From Acinetobacter sp. NIPH 298 (GTDB lineage: Bacteria; Pseudomonadota; Gammaproteobacteria; Pseudomonadales; Moraxellaceae), in contig NZ_KB850055.1 in NCBI RefSeq assembly GCF_000369505.1, forward strand, positions 558,001-622,000: DNA of 64,000 nt. Direction: 5' to 3'. Shown in pieces: positions 32,373 to 42,119 of the stretch. A program made the position numbers and the translations under genes. The notes under the pieces were generated by a model that had not been told where the DNA came from, did no database searches, and worked only from the letters and a program-made list of their open reading frames with translations. Within the stretch, counting starts at the first letter, position 1, and the number at the start of each line of letters is the position of its first letter.

Positions 32373-33554
32373 TTAAACTTGTACAGGAATTAAATCTGGA
32401 ACAAGTTTGGTTAAAGTTAAACGTTGTTTACTTGCTGTTGCACCGAGCAGGACAAAACCTCTTAATGTACCTTCAGCATCATTGGCTTTTGCAAGCATAC
32501 CATCATCAAATTCTTCAGTTTCCCAGTTTACTTCGACACCGATTGGTGCAGGTAAAACGGTCAATGGCGCAGCTGGCGTTTTTACAGCAACTGGCATCGC
32601 AGGATAATGTACCGCAGTATTTTGACCGCTGAGTGTTTTTGCCAAAGCGCGCGCTTGTTGCATGATTGGCATCACAAATGGAAGCAGTGTGCCATTTACT
32701 TCTGCACAGTCACCAACCGCATAGATATCGGCTTGATTCGTTTCCAATAATGTATTGGTAATGATTCCACGGCTGGTTTGAATTCCTGCTGCATTGGCTA
32801 AAGCTGTATTTGGTTGTAAGCCAATTGCGGAAAGTACAATATCAGCGACTAAGGTTTTACCGTTGGCGAGAGTAACTTCGTAGTCTTCACCATTATTAAT
32901 TTTAATTACTTTTTCTACCGTAGTAGATAGGGCGAATTTAATGCCTGCTTGTTCTAAGTTGGTTTTAAATGCATCTGCCACATGATTAGGCAACAAACGA
33001 CCAAGCGGTTGTGGCGCGAGATCAATCACCGTGATGTCATAGTCACTATGCAATAAGTCATTCGCAAACTCACAACCAATTAATCCAGCACCTAGAATAA
33101 CCACACGTTTGTCTTTACGTTTCGCTAAGTTCTCACGGAATGTGCGATAGTCGATCAGTGAGTTTACAACATGAATATCATCACTACCGTCACCAGAAAT
33201 GGCTAAACGGATTGGATTTGCTCCCACCGCAAGCACCAGTTTTGAATAGGGTTGGCTAATGGTTTCACCATTTTTTTCTAATATGATTTCATGATTTTCG
33301 GCATTGATTTCTTTGACCCAAGTTTCTGCTTCAATACGCATGTTCAGTTGGGTTGCCATTTTTGCGGCATCACCCAAAGCGATTTGTTCAGGTGCTTTTT
33401 TGCCAGCAAATGCATTGGATAGCGTTGGTTTTGCATAATTTACCGCATCATCTGCACAGATCATAACGAGTTCTTGTTCTGGGCTCAGTTTGCGAAACTC
33501 ACGAGCAACGGTATAACCTGCCATACCTGATCCGATGATGATGATAGGATGCAT
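32373..33554 (-). CDS. rubB: Rubredoxin-NAD(+) reductase
   Basis: A 393-aa FAD/NAD(P)-binding reductase that passes electrons from NADH to rubredoxin for alkane hydroxylation. FAD site GSGMAGYTVAREF (residues about 9-21), NAD site VILGAGLIGCEFAND (near 150), and the second FAD motif ADIYAVGDCAEVNG (near 280) are all visible. ATG 33554 has GGAGA ahead and gives the length reported for ADP1 RubB; a start five codons upstream is less likely. It follows rubA after a 77-base gap containing a hairpin. Confidence 0.93.
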   Translation of the reverse strand: MHPIIIIGSGMAGYTVAREFRKLSPEQELVMICADDAVNYAKPTLSNAFAGKKAPEQIALGDAAKMATQLNMRIEAETWVKEINAENHEIILEKNGETISQPYSKLVLAVGANPIRLAISGDGSDDIHVVNSLIDYRTFRENLAKRKDKRVVILGAGLIGCEFANDLLHSDYDITVIDLAPQPLGRLLPNHVADAFKTNLEQAGIKFALSTTVEKVIKINNGEDYEVTLANGKTLVADIVLSAIGLQPNTALANAAGIQTSRGIITNTLLETNQADIYAVGDCAEVNGTLLPFVMPIMQQARALAKTLSGQNTAVHYPAMPVAVKTPAAPLTVLPAPIGVEVNWETEEFDDGMLAKANDAEGTLRGFVLLGATASKQRLTLTKLVPDLIPVQV

Positions 33555-33595
33555 TATATTCTCCAACATTTTTTCATTTAAAAATAAATTATAGA

Positions 33596-33625
33596 AAAAA
33601 AGACCATGTGATCATGGCCTTTTTG
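33596..33625. terminator. Hairpin with A and T flanks between rubA and rubB
   Basis: GACCATG pairs with CATGGCC (one mismatch) around TGAT, with A and T runs either side, giving a terminator-like shape in both directions. It may reduce rubB-estB-oxyR expression relative to rubA. Confidence 0.6.
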
Positions 33626-33631
33626 ACAATC

Positions 33632-33796
33632 TTAGATTTCAATCATTTCAAAATCAGCTTTTGAAACGCCGCAATCTGGGCAAGTCCAATCATCTGGGAT
33701 GTCTTCCCATTTAGTTCCTGCTGCAATGCCGTCTTGTGGCCAACCATCTGCTTCGTCGTAAATCCACCCACAAACGATACATTGATATTTTTTCAT
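33632..33796 (-). CDS. rubA: Rubredoxin
   Basis: A 54-aa one-iron electron carrier. The iron ligands are C6 and C9 (CIVCGW) and C39 and C42 (CPDCG), with the conserved [10 protein letters not shown] and DIPDDWTCP stretches. It accepts electrons from RubB for membrane alkane hydroxylase (AlkM in ADP1). ATG 33796 has GGAGA upstream and gives the family length; the longer frame is rejected. First gene of the cluster. Confidence 0.95.
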   Translation of the reverse strand: MKKYQCIVCGWIYDEADGWPQDGIAAGTKWEDIPDDWTCPDCGVSKADFEMIEI

Positions 33797-34143
33797 GTGA
33801 CTCTCCAAACTGATAGGTATGCTCAAATTGCCTTTCAGTAAACTATTCCATAATGTCGCTACGATCGCTGCAATACAACAAACTTGTGTTGATTGGGAGT
33901 TAGATTTTTACGCAGATCGACTTTTAAGTAAAGTAAATGCAAGAGTTTAATCATTTATAGAAAAAGTAATATGGCAATTCTAGCTGAAAGTCTTGTTATT
34001 TGTGCAATTACTCTAATTTTTATAGTCGTAAATATCACGATGTAATTTAAAAAGGTGCAAATGTATAAATATGGTTTGATTGAAAAATGAACACTTGGAC
34101 TTGAGATATCATCATTATTACAACCAAGATGGAGCAATAACAT
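33797..34143. promoter_or_regulatory. Gap upstream of rubA with a candidate rubA promoter
   Basis: On the minus strand a -35-like TTGTAT (33873-33878), 17 bases and a -10-like CATTAT (33850-33855) precede rubA by about 50 bases. A TATAGT at 34021-34026 faces the SRPBCC gene without a good -35. Nothing else is seen. Confidence 0.4.
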
Positions 34144-34581
34144 ATGGAAACCTTATCTTATTCGATAACAATACACGCACCTAAACAGAAAGTTTGGGAT
34201 GTGTTATGGGCAACCGAAACCTATCAAACATGGACAAAGTTTTTTTCGTGCAGCTCAACGATGCAAACGGACTGGAAAGTCGGTGGCAAAACCTATTTTT
34301 GTGATGGGGAAGGAAATGGCATGGTGTCTACCATTGAACATTTAGATGAGACGAATACGGTTGTCTTTAAGCATCTCGGCATGATTATGGACAGCAAAGA
34401 AGACCTAGAGAGTGATGAGGTAAAGTCGTGGGCTGGTGCATTAGAAAAGTATCTGTTGACTGATGTCGAGGACGGTACTCAGCTTCATGTAGAAGTGGAT
34501 ATTCAGCCTGAATATACCGAAATGATGAATAAAGGATTTGATCAAGGATTGGCAATGGTGAAATACTTAGCTGAAAAATAA
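34144..34581 (+). CDS. SRPBCC-family (AHSA1/START-like) protein
   Basis: A 145-aa protein with the helix-grip fold: LSYSITIHAPKQKVWDVLW at the N-terminus, WTKFFSCSSTMQTDWKVGGKTYF, a central beta sheet, and a long C-terminal helix (MMNKGFDQGLAMVKYLAEK). Such proteins bind hydrophobic ligands in a deep cavity; the ligand here is unknown. It is a single gene, with its own upstream region and divergent from rubA. ATG 34144 is preceded by GGAGCAATAACAT. Confidence 0.8.
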   Translation: METLSYSITIHAPKQKVWDVLWATETYQTWTKFFSCSSTMQTDWKVGGKTYFCDGEGNGMVSTIEHLDETNTVVFKHLGMIMDSKEDLESDEVKSWAGALEKYLLTDVEDGTQLHVEVDIQPEYTEMMNKGFDQGLAMVKYLAEK

Positions 34582-34743
34582 GTTAAACTTTATTGGATAT
34601 TTATATTGTAATTACCCGATCGGAAAGGCTGAAAATCGATAAAGATTCGCTTTTTTCGAGATTATAAAGCTGAAATGATACGAAAATGGGTTGTGATCTG
34701 CTATTCTATTCGCCTTTATTTTTTTACTTAAATCGAGGCAGAA

Positions 34744-36270
34744 ATGGCGCAACAAAACGCTCAATCGACTTCTGAACAAATACTTTCCGAAAACGATTTA
34801 ATCGCACAGCGTCATGCCAAATTAAAGCAAATCCAAGAGACTGCAAAACAGACAGGCAAAAGCCCTTGGCCGAATACCTTTAAACGAGAGCATTATACGG
34901 CTGACTTGCAAGAACAATTCAAAGATCAAGACAAAGCACAAATTGAAGGTGCTGAAAACGTTTATGTAAAACTCGCGGGTCGTGTCATGCTCAATCGTGG
35001 ATCATTTATTGTGATTCAGGATATGACAGGTCGTATCCAGTTATATGTTGACCGTAAAGGCTTAGCTGCTGACGTATTAGAAACGATTAAAAGCTTAGAC
35101 TTGGGCGATATTATTGCAGCAGAAGGTTATATTGGTCGTTCGGGTAAAGGCGACTTATATGTCCACCTTGAAGGTTTTGAGTTATTAACTAAATCTTTGC
35201 GTCCACTTCCAGACAAATTCCACGGCTTAACTGACACCGAAGCAAAATATCGTAAGCGTTACTTAGACTTAATCGTAAATGAAGAAACGCGCAGAACTTT
35301 TGAGATTCGTGCTCAAGTGATCGCGGGTATGCGTAATTATTTAATCAATGAACGTTTCATGGAAGTTGAAACACCAATGATGCATGTGATTCCGGGTGGC
35401 GCATCTGCGAAGCCGTTTGTTACTCATCATAATGCTTTAGATATGGAACTCTATTTGCGTGTTGCGCCAGAGTTATATTTAAAGCGTCTGGTTGTTGGTG
35501 GCTTTGAGCGTGTGTTTGAAATTAACCGTAACTTTCGTAACGAAGGTGTTTCAACCCGTCACAACCCAGAATTCACCATGATTGAATTCTATCAAGCTTA
35601 TGCAGACTATAAAGACTTGATGACACTGACTGAAAACATGCTTGAAAAGTTGGCCCTTGATATTCTGGGTACTACTGATGTGCCTTATGGTGAAGAAGTG
35701 TATAGCTTCAAAGGTCCATTCAAGAAAATCTCAATGTTTGATGCTATTCTTGAGCATAACCCAGATTTCACGCCTGAAAATGTCAATGATCGTGAATTCT
35801 TGGCAAAATTCACCAAAGACGTTTTAAAAGAGCAGGTTAAACCTGGTTTTGGTTTAGGTAAGTTACAAACCATCGTGTTTGAAGAAACAGTAGAGACTAA
35901 ACTTCGTCAGCCGACATTCATCACTGAATATCCTGCTGAAACTTCACCGCTTGCTCGCCGTAATGATGATAATCCGCATATCACAGATCGTTTTGAGTTC
36001 TTTATTGGTGGTCGTGAATTGGCCAATGGTTTCTCAGAGTTAAATGATCCGATCGATCAAGCTGAACGTTTCCAAGCACAAGTTGCAGAGAAAGATGCTG
36101 GTGATGATGAAGCGATGCATTACGATGCAGACTTCATTGAAGCATTAGAATATGGCTTGCCACCGACAGCAGGTCAAGGGATTGGTATCGATCGTTTAGT
36201 GATGTTGTTTTCAAATGCAGCGAGTATTCGTGACGTTCTATTGTTCCCGCATATGCGCCGTAAAGACTAA
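34744..36270 (+). CDS. lysS: Lysyl-tRNA synthetase, class II
   Basis: A 508-aa enzyme that charges tRNA-Lys. An N-terminal OB-fold anticodon-binding domain ([23 protein letters not shown], residues 75-100) is followed by the class II catalytic core: motif 1 near [18 protein letters not shown], motif 2 [18 protein letters not shown], and motif 3 [11 protein letters not shown]. Length matches bacterial LysRS. It is monocistronic, ending at a shared terminator. Confidence 0.97.
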   Translation: MAQQNAQSTSEQILSENDLIAQRHAKLKQIQETAKQTGKSPWPNTFKREHYTADLQEQFKDQDKAQIEGAENVYVKLAGRVMLNRGSFIVIQDMTGRIQLYVDRKGLAADVLETIKSLDLGDIIAAEGYIGRSGKGDLYVHLEGFELLTKSLRPLPDKFHGLTDTEAKYRKRYLDLIVNEETRRTFEIRAQVIAGMRNYLINERFMEVETPMMHVIPGGASAKPFVTHHNALDMELYLRVAPELYLKRLVVGGFERVFEINRNFRNEGVSTRHNPEFTMIEFYQAYADYKDLMTLTENMLEKLALDILGTTDVPYGEEVYSFKGPFKKISMFDAILEHNPDFTPENVNDREFLAKFTKDVLKEQVKPGFGLGKLQTIVFEETVETKLRQPTFITEYPAETSPLARRNDDNPHITDRFEFFIGGRELANGFSELNDPIDQAERFQAQVAEKDAGDDEAMHYDADFIEALEYGLPPTAGQGIGIDRLVMLFSNAASIRDVLLFPHMRRKD

Positions 36271-36286
36271 TTTGAAGTCAAATAAA

Positions 36287-36316
36287 AATAGCCACATCTG
36301 ATTTGTGGCTATTTTT
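36287..36316. terminator. Bidirectional terminator between lysS and the DUF2059 gene
   Basis: AAATAGCCACA-type arm (36287-36296) pairs with TGTGGCTATT (36304-36313); A and T runs flank both sides. Confidence 0.88.
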
Positions 36317-36335
36317 TTATGTGTGCTTTTATTTG

Positions 36336-36833
36336 TTATTTTTCCTGCATCTCTTTTTCCAGTTTTTCAACAGCTTGCATGATTTTAGGTGTAACTTCAT
36401 TTATTTGCTTATAGCCGATTTGCATGCTCTTTTGCATGATGATAGGCATTTTATTAATCGTGGATTGCCCCACAGGTGTTTTATAAAATTTAAGCATGCC
36501 GTTGATTTCTTCTTGTGTGAATTCTTCAACATAAATTTTAATCATGTCGGGTTCTAATTTTGCCCAAGTTAGATCTTGTTGCATAATTTTTGCCAGTTCT
36601 TGAGAATAATTAATAATAGCGAGTTCTTGTTTTGTGGTTAGGTTTTGTCCTTGAGTCATTTGTTCAATACTTGAGGACATCATCATATTCATTTGTTCAC
36701 TCATTTGATCGATGAGTTGTTCTGATTTGGTGATTTTCAATAACTCTTTTACCGACTCTTTCGATGCTTGTTGAGCAAAAGCTGGCATACAAATCGCTGC
36801 GCCAAGGACAAGCGTTGGAATAAGTTTTTTCAT
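36336..36833 (-). CDS. DUF2059 secreted protein
   Basis: A 165-aa periplasmic protein. Signal peptide residues 1-20 (KKLIPTLVLGAAICMPAFAQ). The mature part is helical and includes the DUF2059 signature IKIYVEEFTQEEINGMLKFYKTP followed by GQSTINKMP. The function of this family is not known. It is convergent with lysS and single. Confidence 0.82.
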   Translation of the reverse strand: MKKLIPTLVLGAAICMPAFAQQASKESVKELLKITKSEQLIDQMSEQMNMMMSSSIEQMTQGQNLTTKQELAIINYSQELAKIMQQDLTWAKLEPDMIKIYVEEFTQEEINGMLKFYKTPVGQSTINKMPIIMQKSMQIGYKQINEVTPKIMQAVEKLEKEMQEK

Positions 36834-37000
36834 TATCTGATTTCAATAGTATTAAAGAAAAACAAAGGGTACTCAGTGATATCCTGACCTGTCAATTTTT
36901 TATCGCATGTTAAGAAATGTAATTGTTTGGTTTGGTGATTGAAAAGCATCTATAAAAAACAGATGATGTGCTCATAAATAAATTTGAGAACAGCTTAGAT

Positions 37001-38446
37001 ATGTTTTTAAAAAAATCGCTTTATGTTGCATTATTTGCTTCTCTTTCTTCTGCATCATTCGCACAAGGCATTGTGTTGAATGATGAAAACTTACGCACCG
37101 ACTTGAATTGGTTGAATCAACAAGGTGTCATTCAAATCAGTACCTCAACATGGCCAATGAGTGGTGATGAGATTAAACGTGCATTATCACAGGCTCAAGT
37201 AAACAATAAAGCACAACAAAAAGTTGTGGACTCAGTCGTTCATGCATTAGCTGCTGACAATGCAACTGCTAAACTGGGTTTACATGCTGGAACTGATCTC
37301 AAAACTGTGCCACAAGCCTTTGGTGATAGCCAAAAATCTCAATACCAAGCTGCTTTAGAGTTGAATGCTGGTGGTGAAAATTGGGATGCAAAAATCAGAG
37401 TCAATGGTGAGAAAGACCCGTTGATTGATCATGGACATGATGTCAATGTTGAAGGCTCTTATATTGCTGGAAAGCTTTGGAATCAATGGGTTATCGCAGG
37501 TCAAATTCCAACGTATTGGGGGCCAGGTCATGATGGCAGTTTAATTCGTGGTGATGCTAGTCGACCTGTGTATGGTGTAACGGCACAACGCGCGGTACAA
37601 AATGCTTTCGAAACAAAATGGTTGTCTTGGATAGGTCCTTGGCAATACCAAGCTTTTGCTGGACAGCTCGATGATTATGAAGCGGTTCCAGACACAAAAC
37701 TGATCGGTCTTCGTTTGACTGCTCGTCCATTCCAAGCTTTAGAGCTTGGTGCATCTCGTGCAATTCAATGGGGTGGTGATGGACGTCCTGAAAGCTTCAG
37801 CTCACTATGGGATGCGATGTTAGGAACAAGAGATAATGGTGGTCGTGGTAAACCAGATCCAGCCAATCAAATTGCAGGATTTGATGCTCGACTGTTCTTA
37901 CAGCCTTTATGGAATGTGCCGATTAGCTTATATACCCAATTTGTAGGGGAAGATGAAGCCGGAGGATTACCTGCTAAATATATGTATCTCGGTGGTGCTG
38001 ACTTCTCATCAAGTTATAACAACATGCCTTATCAACTTTATGCTGAGTGGGCAGACACGCGTACCAATGGTGAGGTAAAGCGGATTTCTTATAATCATCA
38101 TATTTATAGAGATGGTTACTATCAACACGGCTTCCCACTCGGTCATGCAATGGGTGGGGATGGGCAAATGTATTCGGTAGGCGGTGATATTCGCTTTGAT
38201 ACCATGAATCGTTTAAGCGGGCGAATGTTATACGCTAAAGTCAATCAATCCGATTTAGCGATTAATTCAGCTTTTGCGAAAAATGATAAAGTTAAAGGTT
38301 TGGACCTGACGTGGACACATTATGTGAAACCAACGATTCCATTAAAAATTAATGGTTGGGTTAGTGATTCTGATGTGAATGGAAATGATGGTGGTATCTC
38401 AGTCGGTGTGGAAATTCCACTAGAGCGAAATATGTTCCGTTTCTAA
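37001..38446 (+). CDS. Wzi-like outer-membrane beta-barrel, capsule assembly family
   Basis: A 481-aa protein. ATG 37001 gives a clean signal peptide (FLKKSLYVALFASLSSASFAQ); the upstream in-frame start would bury it. After an N-terminal helical region come barrel strands with GQIPTYWGPGHDGSLIRGDASRP, a hallmark of the Wzi/capsule assembly family, and a C-terminal FRF ending suited to BAM recognition. Wzi of E. coli binds capsule at the surface. It is not next to a capsule locus here, so its polysaccharide partner is unknown. Confidence 0.83.
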   Translation: MFLKKSLYVALFASLSSASFAQGIVLNDENLRTDLNWLNQQGVIQISTSTWPMSGDEIKRALSQAQVNNKAQQKVVDSVVHALAADNATAKLGLHAGTDLKTVPQAFGDSQKSQYQAALELNAGGENWDAKIRVNGEKDPLIDHGHDVNVEGSYIAGKLWNQWVIAGQIPTYWGPGHDGSLIRGDASRPVYGVTAQRAVQNAFETKWLSWIGPWQYQAFAGQLDDYEAVPDTKLIGLRLTARPFQALELGASRAIQWGGDGRPESFSSLWDAMLGTRDNGGRGKPDPANQIAGFDARLFLQPLWNVPISLYTQFVGEDEAGGLPAKYMYLGGADFSSSYNNMPYQLYAEWADTRTNGEVKRISYNHHIYRDGYYQHGFPLGHAMGGDGQMYSVGGDIRFDTMNRLSGRMLYAKVNQSDLAINSAFAKNDKVKGLDLTWTHYVKPTIPLKINGWVSDSDVNGNDGGISVGVEIPLERNMFRF

Positions 38447-38463
38447 GCGCTATTTGTAGAAAA

Positions 38464-38489
38464 AGAGGCCTATCTAGGCTTCTTTTTTT
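38464..38489 (+). terminator. Intrinsic terminator after the Wzi-like gene
   Basis: AGAGGCCT pairs with AGGCTTCT (one G-T pair) around ATCT, followed by seven T. Confidence 0.85.
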
Positions 38490-38579
38490 GCATGAATAAA
38501 ATCATGTGAATCCTAAAATATTTAGCGTACGTTATTCAGGTTTGTTGATATTTTATTGATGTTTGCATATCACAATTTT

Positions 38580-38681
38580 GCATATTGATATGAAAAAACA
38601 AGCTAAAGAAGTCGATCTAAATTATTATAATGAATAAACTTTACTGGCTGGTGAATAAGCCACTAGTAAGCATATTGATAT
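38580..38681 (+). promoter_or_regulatory. Candidate cysDN control region with repeats and a -10 box
   Basis: GCATATTGATAT occurs at 38580-38591 and 38670-38681, exactly 90 bases apart. A perfect -10 TATAAT lies between them (38626-38631) with no good -35, as expected of an activator-dependent promoter. CysB control is likely from known biology of cys genes, but CysB sites are too loose to call by eye. Confidence 0.45.
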
Positions 38682-38701
38682 CACGAAAAATTGGAGTTGT
38701 T

Positions 38702-38800
38702 ATGGCACTCGTTCCTCCACACGGTCTTCCAAGTGGTGGTTTAATACCACTTATAGATTTTATGGGTAACATGGATAAGGAGGTAAGTGTACATGACTGA
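38702..38800 (+). CDS. Short leader ORF upstream of and overlapping cysD (32 codons)
   Basis: ATG 38702 has GGAG five bases upstream. The product begins [17 protein letters not shown] and ends in SVHD; the TGA is at 38798-38800, eight bases inside cysD, so ribosomes translating it cross the cysD ribosome site. The opening PPHG-x-L resembles the start of single-subunit ATP sulfurylases (Sat), which do the same reaction as CysDN. It may be a leader peptide that couples or controls cysD translation. Resemblance to Sat is from memory and needs testing. Confidence 0.5.
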   Translation: MALVPPHGLPSGGLIPLIDFMGNMDKEVSVHD

Positions 38801-39701
38801 AAATAGATTAACGCACCTCAAACAACTTGAGGCTGAAAGTATTCATATCATTCGTGAAGTTGCTGCCGAATTTGAAAACCCTGTCATGCTTTACTCGATT
38901 GGTAAAGACTCAGCGGTGATGTTGCATCTGGCTTTAAAAGCATTCTATCCAGCAAAACTTCCATTCCCACTTCTACATGTAGATACGGGTTGGAAATTTA
39001 AAGACATGATCACCTTTCGTGACAACATGGCAAAAACACATGGCTTTGATTTGATCGTGCATCAAAACAAAGAAGGTCGTGACGCTGGAATTAACCCATT
39101 TGATCATGGTAGCTCGAAATATACTGACATCATGAAAACGCAGGGTTTAAAGCAAGCTTTGGATAAATACCAATTTGATGCAGCTTTTGGTGGCGCACGC
39201 CGTGATGAAGAAAAATCACGTGCCAAAGAACGTGTTTATTCGTTCCGTGATACTAAACATCGTTGGGACCCTAAAAACCAACGTCCAGAACTTTGGAATC
39301 TCTATAACGGTAAAGTCAACAAAGGTGAAAGCATCCGTGTTTTCCCATTGTCGAACTGGACTGAGTTAGATATTTGGCAATATATCTACTTGGAAAATAT
39401 TCAATTGGTTCCGCTTTATTTCTCTGCTGTTCGCCCAGTGGTTGAGCGCAGTGGCACGTTGATCATGGTGGATGATGAGCGTATGCGTTTAAAAGAAGGT
39501 GAAGTTCCACAAATGAAATCGGTACGTTTCCGTACACTTGGTTGTTACCCACTGACAGGTGCAGTTGAATCTGAAGCGGATAACTTGCCTGAAATTATCC
39601 AAGAAATGCTTTTAGCAACCAGTTCAGAGCGTCAAGGTCGTATGATTGACCATGATGAAGCCGGCTCGATGGAAAAGAAAAAGCAGGAAGGTTATTTCTA
39701 A
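38793..39701 (+). CDS. cysD: Sulfate adenylyltransferase subunit 2
   Basis: A 302-aa catalytic subunit of ATP sulfurylase, making APS from sulfate and ATP with CysN. PP-loop motif [12 protein letters not shown] (residues about 36-47), [16 protein letters not shown] and the C-terminal [11 protein letters not shown] are family marks. ATG 38793 is used because AGGAGGT lies eight bases upstream; GTG 38787 is too close to it. The start is overlapped by the leader ORF. Separated from cysN by 83 bases holding a hairpin. Confidence 0.96.
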   Translation: MTENRLTHLKQLEAESIHIIREVAAEFENPVMLYSIGKDSAVMLHLALKAFYPAKLPFPLLHVDTGWKFKDMITFRDNMAKTHGFDLIVHQNKEGRDAGINPFDHGSSKYTDIMKTQGLKQALDKYQFDAAFGGARRDEEKSRAKERVYSFRDTKHRWDPKNQRPELWNLYNGKVNKGESIRVFPLSNWTELDIWQYIYLENIQLVPLYFSAVRPVVERSGTLIMVDDERMRLKEGEVPQMKSVRFRTLGCYPLTGAVESEADNLPEIIQEMLLATSSERQGRMIDHDEAGSMEKKKQEGYF

Positions 39702-39715
39702 TTTCCTTAAGTAAG

Positions 39716-39735
39716 TCCCTCTTTTAAAAGAGGGA
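39716..39735 (+). promoter_or_regulatory. Perfect palindrome between cysD and cysN
   Basis: TCCCTCTTTT pairs with AAAAGAGGGA to make a strong stem right after the cysD stop. No T run follows, so it is more likely an mRNA processing or stability element than a terminator. Confidence 0.6.
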
Positions 39736-39784
39736 TTTAGGGAGATTACAAAATCCGATTTCAAATTTTGTGGAGTTTTGAGCA

Positions 39785-41398
39785 ATGTCTCATCAATCAG
39801 ATCTTATTAGCCAAGATATCTTGGGTTATTTAAAACAGCATGAACAAAAAGACTTATTGCGCTTCTTAACATGCGGTAATGTCGATGATGGTAAAAGTAC
39901 CTTAATTGGTCGTTTGCTTTATGATTCAAAGTTGATTTATGAAGATCAATTGCAAGCGGTCACACGTGACAGTAAAAAAGTCGGCACAACGGGTGATGCG
40001 CCTGACCTTGCTTTACTTGTCGATGGTTTACAAGCTGAACGTGAGCAGGGTATTACCATTGATGTCGCTTATCGTTATTTCTCAACCGAAAAACGTAAGT
40101 TCATCATCGCGGATACACCAGGACATGAGCAATATACTCGTAATATGGCGACAGGTGCGTCTACTGCGGATCTTGCGATTATCTTGATTGATGCACGTTA
40201 TGGTGTGCAAACACAAACGCGTCGTCATACCTTTATTGCAAGTTTACTCGGTATCAAAAATATCGTGGTTGCAATTAACAAGATGGACTTGGTTGAATTC
40301 TCAGCAGTGCGTTTCAATGAAATCCAAGTGGAATATGATGCTTTTGTGAGCCAGCTTGGTGATCGTTGTCCTGAGAATATTGTCTTTGTACCGATCTCTG
40401 CGTTGAATGGTGATAACGTCGTCAATCCATCTGAAAGTACGCCGTGGTACAAGGGTCAAACCTTGATGAATATTCTTGAGTCAGTGGAAATTAAACGCGA
40501 ATCAAATAAGCGAGAATTCCGTTTCCCTGTTCAATATGTCAATCGTCCTAATCTCGATTTCCGTGGCTTTGCCGGTACGATCGCATTGGGTAGCATTAAT
40601 GTTGGTGATGAAATCTTAGCTTTACCATCAGGTAAAAAATCAACGGTTAAAGAGATTGTCACCTATGATGGCAATCTTGAACGTGCCTTTGCAGGCCAAG
40701 CCGTAACCTTAACTTTAAATGATGAGATTGATATTTCTCGTGGGAATGTTTTGGTGCGTGCGGGTGAGCAACCGCTGATTTCACGTAGTGTACGTGCATC
40801 TGTGGTGTGGATGACAGAACATCCTTTGGTAAAAGGCAAACTGTATAACTTGAAAGTGGGTACGCAAACTGTTCCTGCGAAAGTAACTACAATTAATTAC
40901 CGTGTTAATGTAAATACCCTTGAGCATACTCAAGTTGAAGAGCTTGAGTTAAATGCCATTGCAGATGTTGTGGTCGAGTTTGATGCACCAGTGGTGTTTG
41001 ACCAATATCAAGACAGTCGTTATACAGGTTCATTCATTTTCATTGATCGTTTAAGCAATGTAACGGTTGGTGCGGGTATGGTTGAAGCTGCAGTGGAATG
41101 GACTGCGCATAGCAATCCTGTGACCGCAGAAGATCGTGCTGCTCGTTTAGGTCAAAAACCTGCGGTGATTGGTGTGTCTGCACAGTTGCTCGAAAAAGCG
41201 CATGCTTTAGAGAGCTTGTTGATTCAACAAGGTGTGGTTGCAATTGCTAAAGCAGATTTAACAGTTGAGCAAATCAACTTGTTGCGTGAAACAGGTGTGG
41301 TTGTCATTACAACAACGGTTGATACTACTGATACTGAGGTAGCAGCTGAGTCAGTTGAAGATGCAGCTGAAAAGATTGTGACATTGGTTCGTCTGTAA
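39785..41398 (+). CDS. cysN: Sulfate adenylyltransferase subunit 1 (GTPase) with degenerate APS-kinase tail
   Basis: A 537-aa EF-Tu-like GTPase that drives APS synthesis. G1 [16 protein letters not shown]3 DTPGHEQY and G4 NKMD are intact, followed by two beta-barrel domains. It is about 60 residues longer than E. coli CysN (475 aa). Residues 456-537 begin [16 protein letters not shown], aligning by eye with the GQKPAVxW start of fused CysC kinases but without the GxxxxGKS loop, and end in a helix like CysC's end ([11 protein letters not shown]). I read this as a remnant of a CysNC fusion with its kinase core deleted. A terminator follows. Confidence 0.93.
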   Translation: MSHQSDLISQDILGYLKQHEQKDLLRFLTCGNVDDGKSTLIGRLLYDSKLIYEDQLQAVTRDSKKVGTTGDAPDLALLVDGLQAEREQGITIDVAYRYFSTEKRKFIIADTPGHEQYTRNMATGASTADLAIILIDARYGVQTQTRRHTFIASLLGIKNIVVAINKMDLVEFSAVRFNEIQVEYDAFVSQLGDRCPENIVFVPISALNGDNVVNPSESTPWYKGQTLMNILESVEIKRESNKREFRFPVQYVNRPNLDFRGFAGTIALGSINVGDEILALPSGKKSTVKEIVTYDGNLERAFAGQAVTLTLNDEIDISRGNVLVRAGEQPLISRSVRASVVWMTEHPLVKGKLYNLKVGTQTVPAKVTTINYRVNVNTLEHTQVEELELNAIADVVVEFDAPVVFDQYQDSRYTGSFIFIDRLSNVTVGAGMVEAAVEWTAHSNPVTAEDRAARLGQKPAVIGVSAQLLEKAHALESLLIQQGVVAIAKADLTVEQINLLRETGVVVITTTVDTTDTEVAAESVEDAAEKIVTLVRL

Positions 41399-41418
41399 TC
41401 GCTTGGGTTTATTGAAAA

Positions 41419-41446
41419 GAAGCTCGCGCAAGCGGGCTTCTTTTTT
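41419..41446 (+). terminator. Intrinsic terminator after cysN
   Basis: GAAGCTCGC pairs with GCGGGCTTC around a GCAA tetraloop (one G-T pair), then six T. Confidence 0.92.
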
Positions 41447-41539
41447 GTGGTTTGTATCTAAAATCGTATTTAATTTTATCCTACTTTGATATTGCTTTTA
41501 TGCGACAATAGCCCTTTATATTTTTATCCAAGGACTCCC

Positions 41540-42055
41540 ATGACTGAGCACTCTCCTGAATCTTTAAGCGATATCGAAATTTTAGACATTTTACAGTCTA
41601 TGAGAAAAGATGAGCTTGATGTTGAAGCCAAAGAGATGATCGTCAATGGTGGTAAAGCAGGTCGTCAAGAAGCACATAAACAAGCATTGGTGGCATTGCA
41701 TACAAGTTTTGAAGATAAATTTGTTGAAGCTGTTACACTGGCATTGGGTTTGAATGCAGGGCAAGCAAAAAAAATCCGTTATAAAAAAGATCGTATTCGT
41801 ATTTTAAAAGTACGTGGTATTGATTATCTTGCGATTGATGGTGCTGAAACTGCACAAGTACTCTCGCAAGTGGCTCAAGCAATTAGTCGTGAAGATGCAA
41901 TTGTCACTGAAGGTCTGCACAATATTTTCCCGTTCTGGAAGGAAGGTTGGCCGATGGTTCAGTTTGATAACGCCTACAAGATTTTAGCTGAAGATATTTC
42001 GATTCATTATCAAGCAACACTCGATGAGTTAATTTCACTTTATGGTGGCAATTAA
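41540..42055 (+). CDS. Conserved-looking hypothetical protein (171 aa)
   Basis: A 171-aa soluble acidic protein that I do not recognise. ATG 41540 has AAGGA upstream and removes a hydrophobic but unsupported N-terminal extension. Residues 45-85 are a helix with basic cluster (QAKKIRYKKDRIRILKVRG); the centre reads YLAIDGAETAQVLSQVAQAI and IFPFWKEGWPMVQFD. No catalytic motif. Only 65 bases separate it from the next gene, so they may share a transcript. Codon use looks like the neighbours. Confidence 0.65.
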   Translation: MTEHSPESLSDIEILDILQSMRKDELDVEAKEMIVNGGKAGRQEAHKQALVALHTSFEDKFVEAVTLALGLNAGQAKKIRYKKDRIRILKVRGIDYLAIDGAETAQVLSQVAQAISREDAIVTEGLHNIFPFWKEGWPMVQFDNAYKILAEDISIHYQATLDELISLYGGN

Positions 42056-42119
42056 AACCTCATAAACGCGGTGTCCTGCTTGAATCCTCACATTGAAAAT
42101 AACAAGGATTGTTGATTTT

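Noticed and set aside
33955-34143. 62-codon minus-strand frame upstream of rubA
   Set aside because: AT-rich chance frame in a promoter region with no ribosome site.
36303-36557. 84-codon plus-strand Phe-rich frame after lysS
   Set aside because: Antisense to the DUF2059 gene and starting in the terminator.
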